Numbered from the stretch's first letter, positions 22,215 to 33,393 are shown. The stretch is 64,000 nt of DNA from Limnanthes douglasii subsp. nivea (GCA_036936605.1 JAUPFV010000002.1:222301046-222365045), one strand, 5' to 3'. The notes: generated by a model from the sequence alone, not told the origin. Program-made: numbers and translations.

Positions 22215-23509
22215 TATCGTCTACTATTTCATACATGTCTCATATATTATTTGACACACTGTCTCCTATCTTCCACACAAGAAAAGCAAAAGTTCAAGAG
22301 GAAGATGAGTGGAATGAATGACCATTTTTTGAAGAACCACATTGTGAGATATAATAGGAGGAGGTGATCTTCTATGATTGGGAAATAAATACAGCAACAA
22401 AGCAAATGATTGACATCCTTGGATACCATATAGCGTGTAAGATACAAAAGGCAGAAAAATAGAAAGATCCAGAAGTATGATATTTACCATCATCACAAGG
22501 GCCCTTTCGAATGAATGTTTGTGTAAGTGATCAAATGACGCTAACTAATGAATGCAACCTGGACTTTAAGGTAAAATATACAAATCTTGCATTATAATAG
22601 TGACCCAGTATTGCATGAGTTATTTATAACACTACTCAGTCTCACCTATTGTATAACATGTCTTCTACCTGTTATTTGGTAGATTATTTACGCTTGAATT
22701 TATAAGACGCTTGAAGAGAACAAGTGAGAAGTACTAACCATAGGTTTTGATGGTAAATACTGAGATAAATGTCACCTGATAGAATTTTCCGCTCATACAA
22801 TGTTAAGTATACCTAAAATTAGGTATCTATAATTAAATAAAACCTATTTGTAATCCTTTGTCTTAATGCAAATTTCACTGGCCATGAAGAAAGATCTAAC
22901 AAAAATGGTTGATGGTGTATTTCTCACTAAGCCTACAGACACATATTATGCGCTGGTTCCAATATGCACCATATCATAAAATACAATGAACCATTGGACA
23001 TTGGTGATTATTGATCTTGAATCAAGATTTATAACAAACTAAAACCCACTGCTAAATTCCAGTAAATACACACACGACAAATTACGAAAGGTTGTTGAGC
23101 CACTGGTAAATATTTAAAGTCATGCATGCTTTCTATTTTATATTGGTCTTGCATATAACCTTTTAACTAGTGTCGCCTCTTGTAAACAGTTGGTGTAACT
23201 TTAGAAAAAAATTCATACCTACGAATAAGAAGCCATATAAACTATAAACACGAAGATATATCCTATAACAAATATGAGGGAGCCTCGACTGTGGTGTTTT
23301 TGTTTGCGTATACGCTAAAGACTTTATCCATAATGGATTTGTTCATGAATAATACATTGAAGATATATGTCCATTGACGATTGTACATATGTTTTATTAT
23401 TTTCTAAATGATAAAAAACATAAACGTTTATTGGAAGATCTTTTGATAGAGCATTTTGTGATGTTACCTATTTTGTACAGAATATATTTTGTAGTAAACA
23501 AATATAATT

Positions 23510-23810
23510 ATTATTTTTAAACTACTGCAAGTCACACATATTTATTTTGCGATACTCTCGCATGTTTAGTTAGGGTAAATTCCATGTTTATTTATAGTAG
23601 TCTCACACTTTATTTTGCTCTGATATCACATGTTTTAATCGGTGTAGTCTCGCATATTTTATTGAATTAGTTACTTAATTAATATCTTTGCAACTCGTAT
23701 GCTTAATTTCACGCAATATTGCATATTATTCATTGGGGTTTGCCTATTTTTAAAGCAAAAAATATAGTGGTCTCGCGTGTAATTAATATAAATCACTATT
23801 TTCCAACCAA
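23510..23810 (+). repeat. TCTCGCATG-type repeats downstream of the Ulp1 block
   Basis: Copies such as ACTCTCGCATGTTTAG, AGTCTCACACTTTA, ATATCACATGTTTTA and AGTCTCGCATATTTTA follow one another after the last Ulp1 block. Shorter runs occur at 22575-22680 and 23140-23190 within the gene. Confidence 0.7.
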
Positions 23811-24130
23811 TTTTGTAATAACAATATTTAAGCTTGTTAATCATTTTCATTGGCTAACTTATTATTTGATTTTGAAAAAAAGATAATTAATGATAATTAA
23901 AGCAATACATACGATACAACCATCGAGAATGTGTAAGAGAACCAATAAAAATGGTCATTTTCATTAATTATTTTGCCTATAAATTAAGTTTACAACTTCA
24001 CTAGGATTTTTTGCAAAAATAATTCACAATCTAATTAGAAATAAACTTATAAAATTCAAAATAATGGCTCACTTCATTAAAAATATCCTCAAATGATCAG
24101 TATGGATACTCAAGCTCCTTCGATGATGGT

Positions 24131-24469
24131 TTGTCTTCTGAGAGACACATCTCACCATACAAAATGACGAACAAAGAGGAATACTCCTTTAGTTCTTCTA
24201 ACAAGGAGATCTTGTCATTTTCTGTTGAATATTATTTTCTAGAATTTGTTTCCTATACTGGAGATGACGATGACCTGAATGACTTACTTTATTATGATCT
24301 TCCACCCCAAAAGAGAAAGTTTAACAAATTAAAGGATTCAGAAGAGAAAGAGAAAGAAGAGGAAGACGATGAGTTTGATAAGGAGGAAGAAGAAAAGTCT
24401 ACAAATGAGACTCTTCTTCTGATATTTGAAAGTTTCAATTATGATTTTTTTTGTTTTCTCGCACGGTGA
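24131..24469 (+). CDS. Hypothetical acidic ORF within MULE-1
   Basis: The 112-residue open frame has a Ser-rich N-terminus, a run of Asp and Asn, and a strongly Glu/Lys/Asp-rich stretch (KEEEDDEFDKEEEE). No domain was recognised. It lies between the Ulp1 gene and the transposase end, and is bordered on both sides by motif-rich DNA. It could be the last exon of a degraded MULE gene, since low-complexity acidic exons are common in such elements. Whether it is expressed is unknown. Confidence 0.3.
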   Translation: MSSERHISPYKMTNKEEYSFSSSNKEILSFSVEYYFLEFVSYTGDDDDLNDLLYYDLPPQKRKFNKLKDSEEKEKEEEDDEFDKEEEEKSTNETLLLIFESFNYDFFCFLAR

Positions 24470-25089
24470 CTTGTTCAACCTTCAAATATATTGTTTTTGT
24501 TGTTAGGGTTGAAATTATGAAATTTTCATGGCTTTTTAGTTTAGATTTCATAAATACAAAAACGTATATGATCTTATCTCGCTTTGTTTTGCATCTCCAG
24601 TATGTCTGGCCTAATGTAGTTCAAACGTTATAAGTTTTCCAATACTTTTTTTTGTATTTTCTGAAGTCTCTAATTCCTTTATAAAGACTTGTATGTATTT
24701 GTATATAGACTCACATGTTTCCATACTAAAAAACTAGAATACATATTTAGTTGTTGTATAATCACATTTTTAGTTCCAATCACGCACGTTTTAGTTGTAG
24801 TAGTCTTGCACATTTTAGTTGCAATTTAATCGCGTGTTAATTTAAAGTAAAACTACATGTTTTGTTAAAGTAGTCTCGCATGTTTAGTTACGATAGAATT
24901 GTATGTTAAGTTTAAGTAGGATCGCAGGTTTCCATACTTTAAAGCTAGTCTCACATGTTTTCAAGCCTAATTTCGTATATAAGTAGATAAATAAATACTT
25001 TGCAACATAAAAATTTGTCGGTATGCCAAAAAGTCTTAAAGTAACCGTCGTGAAATCAAAAATACAAAAAAATAAAAATAAATCCCAAA
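24470..25089. repeat. Non-coding, TCTCGCATG-type repeats
   Basis: From about 24690 to 24965 there are roughly ten motif copies (ACTCACATGTTTCC, AATCACGCACG, AGTCTTGCACATTTTAG, AGTCTCGCATGTTTAG, AGTCTCACATG) in the same plus orientation as in the Ulp1 introns. The rest is AT-rich with no gene seen. Confidence 0.7.
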
Positions 25090-25289
25090 ACATTAAAACA
25101 AAGTTCCTTACAAGTCCTTTTATTATGCCCTAACTTTGAACAAACGCAACACTTCATCTACATTATTTGTATTTCTCCTCTGGATGGAATACACTTCTTT
25201 TTAAGCATTCCACCTCGTCTTTTCAGCTTAGAAGGAAAAATTCCTGGCAATTTATTCGAGCTTGATCCTTCACCAAAATTGGTTAAAGC
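25090..25289 (-). pseudogene. MULE-1 transposase C-terminus with CCHC knuckle
   Basis: The minus strand reads ALTNFGEGSSSNKLPGIFPS and ends with CCVCSKLGHNKRTC, a complete C-x2-C-x4-H-x4-C knuckle. This knuckle with HNKRTC is characteristic of MuDR/FAR1-type transposase C-termini. A stop lies between the linker and the knuckle. The reading continues, after removal of Tat-1, into 46108 and beyond; the join is supported by the AAAGC duplication at both Tat-1 ends. Confidence 0.8.
25285..25289. repeat. TSD of Tat-1, left copy
   Basis: AAAGC is repeated at 46103-46107. Confidence 0.9.
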
Positions 25290-25665
25290 TGGTGATGATT
25301 ATTTTGAACTGAGGGTAATTTGGTCAAGTGTTTTAGGGACTTTCAAGGGTATTAAATGTTTGAGTGTTTTGTAGTGAGAGATTTAAGCTGACTGGTTGTA
25401 TTAAATGTTCATTACCCTCATTAATGAAAGTGGTTGGGTATTTATACCCCTAATTATGGATCCATGGGATTTCGGGTCAAGTTACAAAACAGGGTCGAGT
25501 TTAAAGACCCATTAGTTTTTAAGTAGATTAGCTCCTAGCTTAGTCAAAAGGTGTTTAGTGTTTTAGTACTTTTGTCCTGTCTGGATAGTTTTGTGGGTAC
25601 CTATTGTCTGAATTTCCCCTTTCCGGTTTTTCAGTGAGCTGTGGTGGATAATTCTGGACTCATCA
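25290..25665 (-). repeat. Tat-1 3' LTR
   Basis: In plus orientation it runs from TGGTGATGATT to GGACTCATCA. The minus-strand TATA box TATAAATA is at 25439-25446. It is preceded (in element orientation) by the polypurine tract TAAAAAAGGGGCTAG, which is plus 25666-25680 in reverse. Confidence 0.93.
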
Positions 25666-25994
25666 CTAGCCCCTTTTTTAGGTTTTGTCAAAGATCTTTG
25701 GCAGGACTAAAAACTCGTTTAGCCAATAACAACATTCTCCGGATCGCTCATATACTTAGTTCAAGTTTTATCCGGACTAAATACTTCTCAGAATTCCAAG
25801 AGTTTTGCTCTGGATCGTGGGACACGTGTCGCATTTCGATTCGCTCTTCCAGCCGTTTTCTTCCTAGAACGACGCCCCCACTAAGTCTGAAAAGAAAATC
25901 CTGCATTTAATGTTTCTTAGGTCAGTGCCGCCTCCAATCATTACCTTAGTCTCTTTGTTTTCTCCTAGGTATCAGTAATTGTTTGCCTCATCAG

Positions 25995-26000
25995 TATAAA
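25995..26000 (+). promoter_or_regulatory. TATA box of the Tat-1 antisense gene
   Basis: TATAAA lies about 110 bp upstream of the conserved coding start of the antisense gene. It is followed at similar spacing by TACTGTTTCACCATC, which recurs with one difference behind the TATAAATA box of Tat-2. Its conservation in both elements suggests a dedicated promoter independent of the LTRs. Confidence 0.55.
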
Positions 26001-26106
26001 TTTTGTTTCCTTTACTGTTTCACCATCTTCATTACTTTGCAATTTCTTCTTCTCAGAGCTTTTTACCTCTCTTCTCAAAAATTTTCTTGGCCAGTTTTTT
26101 GTTCAC

Positions 26107-29061
26107 AGCGAGAAACGCTCTCGTGAAAGGTGGTTGTCTAAATCTTTCTGAATTAGAAAAGGCGCAAAAAGTTGAACGTGAGAGACGTATCACTGTTGGA
26201 CTTCCAGTCTCTCCAAGGAGTAAACCTGATTTACTAATCTTAGAAGCTGATCAAGGATCATCTTCTGTCAAGAACACAAAACCTAGGCGTTTATTCCAAC
26301 CAAAACTCTCGCCAATCCCTTTAGGCTCCTTGGTTCAGGAGTCTCAGCCTTCTATTGTGCAGGAGAAAGCAGTATCGAGTGCTAGAAAGCCCTCTCCGTT
26401 CATTGCTATGGGGTCAGACATCGATGAATCCCCAGAAAAACTAACCCTCGCCGGACAACGCACCTGGTAAAAGGCCAAGCAACCAGTTCTCAACCCAAGT
26501 CTTCCAAAACAGGGCCCTCTAAATCTGGAGCCAATGATAAAGCCTCCGGATCAGAGGCATCTATTAGAGCCCCAAGAGACAAATTCTCCGGATCTGAGGC
26601 CACAAGAATCAATTCTCATACCAAGTCCTCCGGAGTTGAGCCCCAGCCGGACAATAGACCCTTAAGAGAGGCTAAATCTCAACTGTCCGGACAACCTACT
26701 GAGCCACAAACCATCACTCTCCCATCCACAACGACTGGCAAGCCTTCCACAGTAATGGAAGAGGTGATGAAGGACAGTGTTGAAGAGGCTCCATTCGAAA
26801 CCGAAGCTTTCGGGAAAACTGGAGATGCTGCCTCCGATAAAAAGGGAAAAGGCAAGGAGAAAGTCTGCATGACCCCTCCGGATCTGCCGGAGAGTCTGGA
26901 AGGCAAAGTGGGACCTTGTTTTCACAAGGTCAATGTGAAGTATCTGCTGGCCGTACAAAACATTAATTACGTCTATACTCATACTGCTGAGTTAGGCCGT
27001 ATCCGGACCAAGTGGAGGATTCCTGAATCGGTCAAGGTGAGGATACCAGTCACAATGGATATTCCGATGGATTGCAATCTCAACGAGATCGTCATCTACA
27101 CCGAGTTGTTCAACTGGGGCCTCAGATTCCCCTTGGATCCAGAAATTGTTAGATATTTTCACTTGATAAAACTGTGCCCAAGCCAGCTGAGTCCCAATGC
27201 TTTGTATACTCTCCTCGTGTGTATTATGGCGTCAATGCTGTCCGGGATTCCTCTCCCAATGGAGTAGTTTGCTGCAGTGGCGAGTCTTTGTAAAAAACAC
27301 CATATCCTATTCTACCACTACAATATGGGCGACAATTCAAAGTGGTGGATGACCTGCTTGAGTCAGAGAAAAACTGGAAGACCCAGTTCATATTCATTAG
27401 CGGGACATGGGATAATAGGAGAAAAATCAAAGTTGGTTTCATCCCTAGTATGCTCACTAGCAGGCGGAATAGTTCAGGTAAGTTTTCTACTTTGTTTATC
27501 TTTCTTATATTGCAAGAAATTTATTCCTAAATTACTTATTTTTTTCTTTGGTTAGTGTTGCCGAAGGAGTTCTCTGATTATGTGGAGGAAGGGCAGTCCA
27601 CATGTGCCAAATTAAATTCCTGGGCTGCTGACCGTTGGGGAAACGCCTTCCACAACTGCTTCACTTCAAGCAACCTGGTGAGATCCCATCTCTGGAATAC
27701 TACGGGCCGAAGAAATCTTACTTGGGAGGAGCTGACTACACCACCCCTCCGGCCATTATTCTCAAGAGAACAGAGGAGAAAGATGGAAAAATGGTCTTTC
27801 CCTCTAGAGCCAAAGCCCCAAGCAAGATGAAAGGGAAGGGCAAGAAAAAGAAGGCTGCAACAGAGGCTGTTCGGGGTGCTGCAAAGGAGATCGCTCAAGA
27901 GAACCAAGGAGCGCAGGCCCAAGGGGGGATTGATGCTACTTTACTCAAAGTAGTGGAAGATGAGAGCATTAGGGAGGCAGGTGGACCTCAAGATCCTCCA
28001 AAACCTCGTAAGAAGGACCGAAAACAGGGAGTAAGCAGTGAACAGAGGACTGTTAAGAAGAAGAAGGTCTCCCTGGGGGATGAAGTTGTCCTCCGGCTTT
28101 CAGAGTCTCTACCTCTGGCCGACCCAACAGACCCCACCCTGGCAGAGCAAATCCCAAGTGATCTACACACCGGAGAGGGTACCAGAGGGGATTTGGAAGG
28201 AGTAGACATCAGTGGCCTCCTAAACATTGGCCTTTATTTTGGAGAGTTTGAAAAAACGACTTCATTGGTCCCTACCTTCCCCCAAGCTCCTCTAACATGG
28301 TGACTTTTAATGGTAAATATTTCACTGTTTCATGGGAAAACGATACGGTGACCCACTCTCTGTTGGGCCATATTCAGCCAATGCTCAACTTGGAGAGGCA
28401 AGTAAAAAGTCAGTATGCCCTCATCAATACCCTCAATACAGATAAGGAGAGTTTATCCACTGACCTTCTTAATTCCAACCAAAGTATTGAGGTATTTAAG
28501 AAAGAGCTCGAGAAGTTGAAGAAAGGGAAAGAAGATCTGGAAACCAAGCTGGTCACTTCGGAGAAGGCTAACACAGAGCTCCAAACTAAGTGCTATGGCT
28601 TAGAGAAAGATCTCTCCATCTTGAAGGAAGAGGTGAAGACCAAGGACAATGCTATCCAAATCCTGTCTGGTGACAAGACTTCTCTTGAAGAGGCTGTGTC
28701 CAAGGTTACCAAGGAGAAGGAAGATTTGGTGAAAGAGCAGGAAAAGACAATCCAGACCAATATTGATGCGTACACCAACGATGTGATAAATTCCCTAGAA
28801 AAGAGGTATGCCGAAGTTAAATCTGACATGGTCTTGCTTTTTCATCAAACATTTCCGAAGAGAACGCTCGGTACCATGTGGCAGTACGTTGAATATGAAG
28901 ATATCCCATTCCATACGATGGTGGATGGTGATAAGAAGAACTATTCTAGTGGTCTTGACGATACTACCGACGAGGAAGAAGGAACCGAAGAGATTTCCAG
29001 TGACGAACCCAAAGATTTGAAGAAGAAAAAAGATGATGCAGGAACATCCAAGGGAAACTAG
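26107..29061 (+). pseudogene. Tat-1 antisense gene (PF04195-like domain plus coiled coil), broken
   Basis: It runs opposite to gag-pol. It opens with TARNALVKGG and SELEKAQKVERERR, then a Pro/Ser-rich region. The conserved domain (about 26880-27265) contains VGPCFHKVNVKYLL, FNWGLRFPLDPEIVRYFHL and LCPSQLSPNALYTLL. This resembles the 'putative gypsy type transposon' family (PF04195) by its pattern of FPL, a tract of aliphatics, and the QL-PNA motif. An intron appears at 27478-27555 (GTAAGT...TTAG). A Lys-rich basic stretch, a long heptad coiled coil (about 28380-28800) and an acidic tail ending at 29061 follow. Breaks include a frameshift near 26455 and a stop near 27265. Tat-2 carries the same gene at 40137-37168. 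Function is unknown; extra ORFs at this site are reported for Tat elements. Confidence 0.75.
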
Positions 29062-29110
29062 CCCTGAAGTTTTAACTATTTTTTGTTTTTTCTTATCCTT
29101 ATAATATACT

Positions 29111-29210
29111 AAAGTCCTTGGATGGCCAAGGCATTTTTGTAACTATGTCCGGTTTGAGTCCGGTTAAGCCTTTCTTCTCTAAACTTAAAGTCCTTGGATG
29201 GCCAAGGCAT
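29111..29210. repeat. Duplicated hairpin between the convergent gene ends of Tat-1
   Basis: AAAGTCCTTGGATGGCCAAG occurs at 29111 and again at 29187, and each contains the inverted repeat CCTTGG-ATGG-CCAAGG. GTCCGG and CCGGTT words lie between them. The pair lies just after the antisense gene's stop and beyond the integrase end. Both convergent transcripts would therefore carry it near the 3' end. Confidence 0.8.
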
Positions 29211-29261
29211 ATTTTATGTTTTAATATCATCAGCATCCGGTTTTAACCGGATAGTTTTACT

Positions 29262-29605
29262 TTTCTAAATTCTTGCTTTGTTTCATATTAGCTCAATCTT
29301 AATGGCTGGTGTTTAATAGCCCCTATTTATTTTACAAGTATTTTAAGATGAGAGTGTTTAAATTCTCCGATGACAAATGTTAAATGGTCATCATTCCACC
29401 AGATCAATCCGATCTGCCAAAGATCCTTAGAAGACCTTAAAGAAACTTGTAAATCAAACCACTCTGAATATTTTAAGAAGGCATCAAATTTTTATTAAAA
29501 GAAACTCGGACACCTTATTAAAACCTCCCCGCGCCACCAGGGTAGGAAAAAGTATGCTCCCTAATATTTACATGGACTTTAAACAAGTAAATATTTACAC
29601 AACTT
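29262..29605. other. Tat-1 non-coding strip after pol
   Basis: No ORF is visible. Sequence such as GTAAATATTTAC (29588) and the block near 29500-29580 is conserved in reverse in Tat-2 at 36685-36830, so it belongs to the element. Confidence 0.6.
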
Positions 29606-30571
29606 TCATTCCAAATATAACCGGAGGTGTTCAATGTTCCAAGGGTGGTTTAAGATTCTTCCATCTTTGTCTTGAAGCCTGTATGTCCCAGGCTTAAGCT
29701 TTTCAGTGACCTCATAGGGCCCTTCCCAGTTTGGAGCTAGCTTGCTGAACTGCTTCTCTTTAGTATGTAAGAAAACTTTTCTCAACACTTTGTCCCCTGG
29801 TCAAAAATCCCTTCTTTTGATTTTGGAAGCAAACCTGATCCTCATCAAGCCTTGATAATGGGTGGCTCTAAGATGAGCCTTAACCATTTTTTCTTCTATT
29901 AAGTCCAGTTGACTTCTGATTGCCACTTCATTAGCCTGTTCGGAAAAATTGTGGACTCTGTATAATGGAAGAGTTGCTTCTACACGAGCAATTGCATCCA
30001 TCCCATATACCAAGGTAAAAGGAGATTCTTGTGTAGCAACTCCAAGAGTAGTCCGATATGCCCATAATACTTCTTGTAAATAGCTTGGCCACTTTCCAGC
30101 AGTCCCTTCTAAATTCTTTTTGAGACCAGACAGAATGGTTATGTTCGCCACTTCAACTTGACCATTCGCTTGTGGGTGGAAATGAGAAGAGAAGAAATGC
30201 TGAATGCCCCTAGAGGCACAAAAACTCTCCACATCCTTGTTATCAAATTGTGGCCCATTATCTGTGGTTATCTTTTGTGGAACCCCAAATCTGCAACAAA
30301 TATTAGACATGATAAATTTTATAACAGCTTTTGAAGTAGTTCCTGCCAGGGGGGCTGCTTTAATCCACTTTGAAAAATAATCAATGGCTACAATAATAGT
30401 TCTGCACCCTCCGGATGCCATCGGTAGAGGCCCTACTAAATCCAGTCCCCAACGAGCAAAAGGTATTGGCTCAGAAATCGATTCCAAGGGGATAGCTGGG
30501 ATATGAATTTCATTACCATATCTTTGGCATGGGTCACACTTCTTTACCAATTCCTTGGCATCTGCCATTAT
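29606..30571 (-). pseudogene. Tat-1 integrase, C-terminal part
   Basis: The minus strand gives ADAKELVKKCDPCQRYGNEI (end of the zinc-binding HHCC), then AIDYFSKWIKAAPLAG, ITTDNGPQFDNKDV and FHPQANGQVEVANIT, which provide the D, D and E of the integrase core. A C-terminal domain ends LYLE at 29606. A frame break lies near 29795. The N-terminal part continues at 40999-41190 on the far side of Tat-2. Removing Tat-2 and one ATTAT joins the two reading frames exactly as in Tat-2's own integrase. Confidence 0.9.
30567..30571. repeat. TSD of Tat-2, left copy
   Basis: ATTAT is repeated at 40994-40998. Confidence 0.93.
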
Positions 30572-30980
30572 TGATGAGTCCGAATTCTACATGCTCCCCG
30601 GACAAGGACAGATCGGTCCAAGGCCTCCAGACCGGACAGACCATTTCAGACACTCAGACCATAGGACTGTTCGAACTATGACAAAAGTACTAAAAAACCT
30701 AAACACTTCTTGACTAAGCTACTTGCTCTCTTACTTAAGAGCTCATGGGTCTTTGAACATGACCCGGGTCCATTAAACATGACCCGAAAGCCCATAAGGG
30801 CCCAAACATCAGGGTATAAATACCCAACCACCTGCATTAAGTGTGGGTAATGAGAATTAACTGCTACCAGCCAGCTTAATTATCTCTCTACTCTCTACTC
30901 TAAACACATAACACTCACATACTACTGTAAAACACCAACCAAATTACAAGCCTACCCTCAGGCGATAATTATCCACACCA
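30572..30980 (+). repeat. Tat-2 5' LTR
   Basis: Runs from TGATGAGTCC to ATCCACACCA. TATAAATA is at 30815-30822, inside the near-palindrome GGGTATAAATACCC. Confidence 0.95.
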
Positions 30981-31001
30981 AATTGGCGACCACAGTGGGA
31001 G
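30981..31001 (+). other. Tat-2 primer-binding site
   Basis: AATTGGCGACCACAGTGGGA follows the 5' LTR directly. The same arrangement occurs in reverse in Tat-1 at 45711-45726. The tRNA was not assigned. Confidence 0.75.
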
Positions 31002-31052
31002 AAGAAGGTGCCTGAATCAAGCATTCAAAACCAGCTAAGAAAATCTGTCTGA

Positions 31053-32590
31053 ATGAATCCGGACAATCCAGAAGTACCACCAGCTCTGCTCGAAGTGGTG
31101 GGAGAGAACGATGAGTACACTATCGAAGAGCGTGATAGGCTCAAGGGTGAAATAGAAGCTCGAGGGCCGAAAAAGCTAAGATGGGCCTGAAAGAAAAGTC
31201 CAAAGCGTCAGTTGCTCATCACACCGACAACCCCAGAGAGCATGAGTCTTCAAAGACTCATGTGAGCACCAAAAAGACTCATGCCAGCTCTAAAAAGTCT
31301 CACCGGTCCAAGCCAGTGGAGAGTTCAGACTCAAGCTCAGAATCTTCTGATAGCTCTTCGGACGATGAAGGAGTTGAAAAATCTTTATCCTCAAGCAGCG
31401 ATGAGGGACGAACTAGAAAGAAACAAAAGCAGATCAAAAAATATTCAAGGAAAAGGAATAGACATGGAAGGATGAAGAAGAATATTGGTAAAGGGTCATC
31501 TCACAGCCGGAGGCATGTGGACCGGATGTTGATGGATCCCTTTGCTTTTCACGATGAACCAGGTATCTTTGCAACTCCCAATGAGGATACTGTGTTCAGT
31601 CGTGGAAGAAATTGGAGGCAATCTCCATTATCTTCTAAAATTCTGTCCGGAAACCTCCCCAAGAGGTTTGATAGCACCAAAATAGAGAAGTACGATGGCA
31701 GTACTGATCCGGACAACCATCTGGAGCAATTTAAAAACTTCATGATGAACTTTGACGACGATGATAAACTACTTTGTAGGGAATTCTCCCAATCATTTAC
31801 GAGGAGTGCTCTAAAATGGTACAACAGCCTGCCTCAGGGTTGTATTAAAGATTTCGATACTTTTTGGATAGCCTTTTAAAGGCAGTTTGTAGGAAGTAAA
31901 GAGCTAAAGGGAAACGGAGACACAATAATCCATTGTGCCCAGGAACCAAATGAGTCCTTGAAAGAATATATAAACCGTTTTGTGAACACCAAGAATGGGT
32001 TGGCTGATTGCTTCAAACAGGTAGCAATAGCATCCCTAAGACAAGGTTTGAACCCAGGCAATCTAGCTGACTCAGTGACCAGAAAGAAGGCCATGACATG
32101 GGGAGGGTTGCTGAATCGGGTTGGGAAACAAATAAACGTTGATGAAACAAAGAAAACCAGGGTGCACAGGCAGGTAAGGTCTACCCCGGTGGCACCAAAT
32201 CCCAATCAAAATCAGTCCGGGAACAAAGCAAGAGAGACCGGACAGGGGCATGGTAGGGCAAAAGCTCAGTCTCAGCCAGCTGCTCCTGCTCAAAGTCAGC
32301 AATCGAGAAACAAGAGAGGGCCATGGGTCCAGCCGGAGTTTTTCGCAGAAATGAAAGAAAGTGTGGCCACCATTTTTGATAAACAAAAGAAGAGGTGCAT
32401 TATCGGAGACCAGCCACATTGCAGTCTCCGAGAGAGCATCGTAATAACTCTTTTTGCCAGTATCACAACGATATTGGTCATACCATCGATGACTGCATAG
32501 CATTGAAACAAGAAGTTCAGAACTTGATTGAGAGGGGAAAGCTGGGGGCTTACGTGAAAATAAGAGGAGGTAACAGGCCTGACAACACTC
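31053..32590 (+). pseudogene. Tat-2 gag
   Basis: The likely start ATG is at 31053 (MNPDNPEVPP). A basic, Ser-rich N-terminal region with KKTHASSKKSHRSKP follows. The capsid-type retrotrans_gag block (about 31690-32010) has DPDNHLEQFKNFMMNFDDDD and NSLPQGCIKDFDTFW. The nucleocapsid-like part has FCQYHNDIGHTIDDC near 32450-32500. Breaks: a frameshift near 31155, an in-frame TAA at 31877-31879 where Tat-1 has an Arg codon, and a frameshift near 32390-32430. The structural protein packages element RNA in intact relatives. Confidence 0.85.
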
Positions 32591-32599
32591 ACCGGGTTG

Positions 32600-33393
32600 G
32601 TCCAAGTAATGCTGCTCCGGAGGGAGCCATGGTTATAATTGAAAGGTTTGACGTGGAATCTGAGTACTTGGATCCTGATCCAACTCGAAACAGAGTGGGT
32701 ACAATTGAGGAATGCTCTAGGTCGGTCTCCGGGCTCATTAAGTTTTTTGAGTCACTTACAATTTTCGGAGGGGACACTCTGACAGCTCCTACTACTTCTT
32801 CGAGGAAGAAGCACGTGCATACTTTAGCCTCCCAGCTAGAAGGAGGCATGACTTCCTATCAGTCACAAAACTCATTCCCCTTCATTGTTTTTTATGAAGA
32901 TGATTTAAGAGACATTGCTGGCCCTCATGAGGATGCTGTTGTCATAGGAGCATCTATTGGGGGCAACGACATAAGGTGAATACTGGTGGATACTGGAAGC
33001 TCAGCCAATATCCTGTTCTTAACCACATACAAGAGAATGAAAAATCAAGCTGTAATTCAGAGTTCGGACAGATCAATTGTGGGCTTTACAGGAAGCTCAG
33101 CAGATGTGATCGGTGAGTTCGAAGAGGAAGTTGTATTGGGCAAGGGCCCTTTCAAGAAAATGGTTAGAATACTCTTTATTGTGGTGGATTGTCCCACTTG
33201 CTATAATGATATTCTAGGGAGGTCTTGGCTCTCTAGGATGCATGCAGTGGCTTCAACAGTCCATCAGTGCTTGAAATATGCTATTCAGGGACAGGTTAGA
33301 GTCGTCCGGAGCAGCCAAAAGATTTCAAGGAAATGTTATGCTACCGCCCTGGCTCCTCGAACGCTGGGGGCAGTCCGTATTAACGAACAATAG
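32600..33393 (+). pseudogene. Tat-2 aspartic protease region
   Basis: After a linker (SEYLDPDPTRN, FFESLTIFGGDTLTAP), the retropepsin active site appears as ILVDTGSSANILF, with DTG at 32989-32997. A TGA at 32977-32979, three codons upstream, interrupts it; Tat-1 has Arg at this place (RRILVDTG). DILGRSWL near 33210 is the second conserved protease block. The frame ends at 33393 and pol continues in another frame from about 33394. Confidence 0.85.

Larger units (their letters stand above)
19009..23470 (+). pseudogene. MULE-captured Ulp1/C48 cysteine protease gene, decayed
   Basis: Conserved coding blocks alternate with repeat-filled introns. Block 1 (19009-19419) has VKEDTFRIGSKLLKLTTNDV. Block 2 (19842-20108) has KDVVILLIMFLCSTLF and FYVEDLKK, typical of the N-terminal half of plant Ulp1-family transposon proteins. 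Linker blocks near 20613-21180 and 21300-21600 are rich in Pro, Gln, Lys and Thr. The catalytic region runs from about 22880 to 23370. It has HWTLVIIDLESRFIT near 22995 (catalytic His and Asp) and LDCGVFVCVYAKDFI near 23290 (nucleophile Cys in the DCG motif). Apparent splice sites include GT at 19420, 20109, 22571 and 23107, and AG ending at 19841, 20612 and 22679. Stops in several blocks, including one just before the Cys motif, indicate a pseudogene. An active enzyme would cleave SUMO-type conjugates. Confidence 0.75.
18990..25289. mobile_element. MULE-1, left part (Ulp1 gene and transposase 3' end)
   Basis: This segment and 46108-48600 are two halves of one Mutator-like element split by the Tat-1 retrotransposon. 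It carries a plus-strand Ulp1-type gene (19009-23470) and, in convergent orientation, the zinc-knuckle end of a MULE transposase (25289-25090). Plant MULEs that captured an Ulp1-like protease (Kaonashi/CUMULE type) are known. The layout and the large, repeat-filled introns fit that group. Outer boundaries are not resolved. Confidence 0.7.

Noticed and set aside
32072..32849. Long minus-strand frames within Tat-2 gag
   Set aside because: They are antisense shadows of gag; the real antisense gene lies at 37168-40137.
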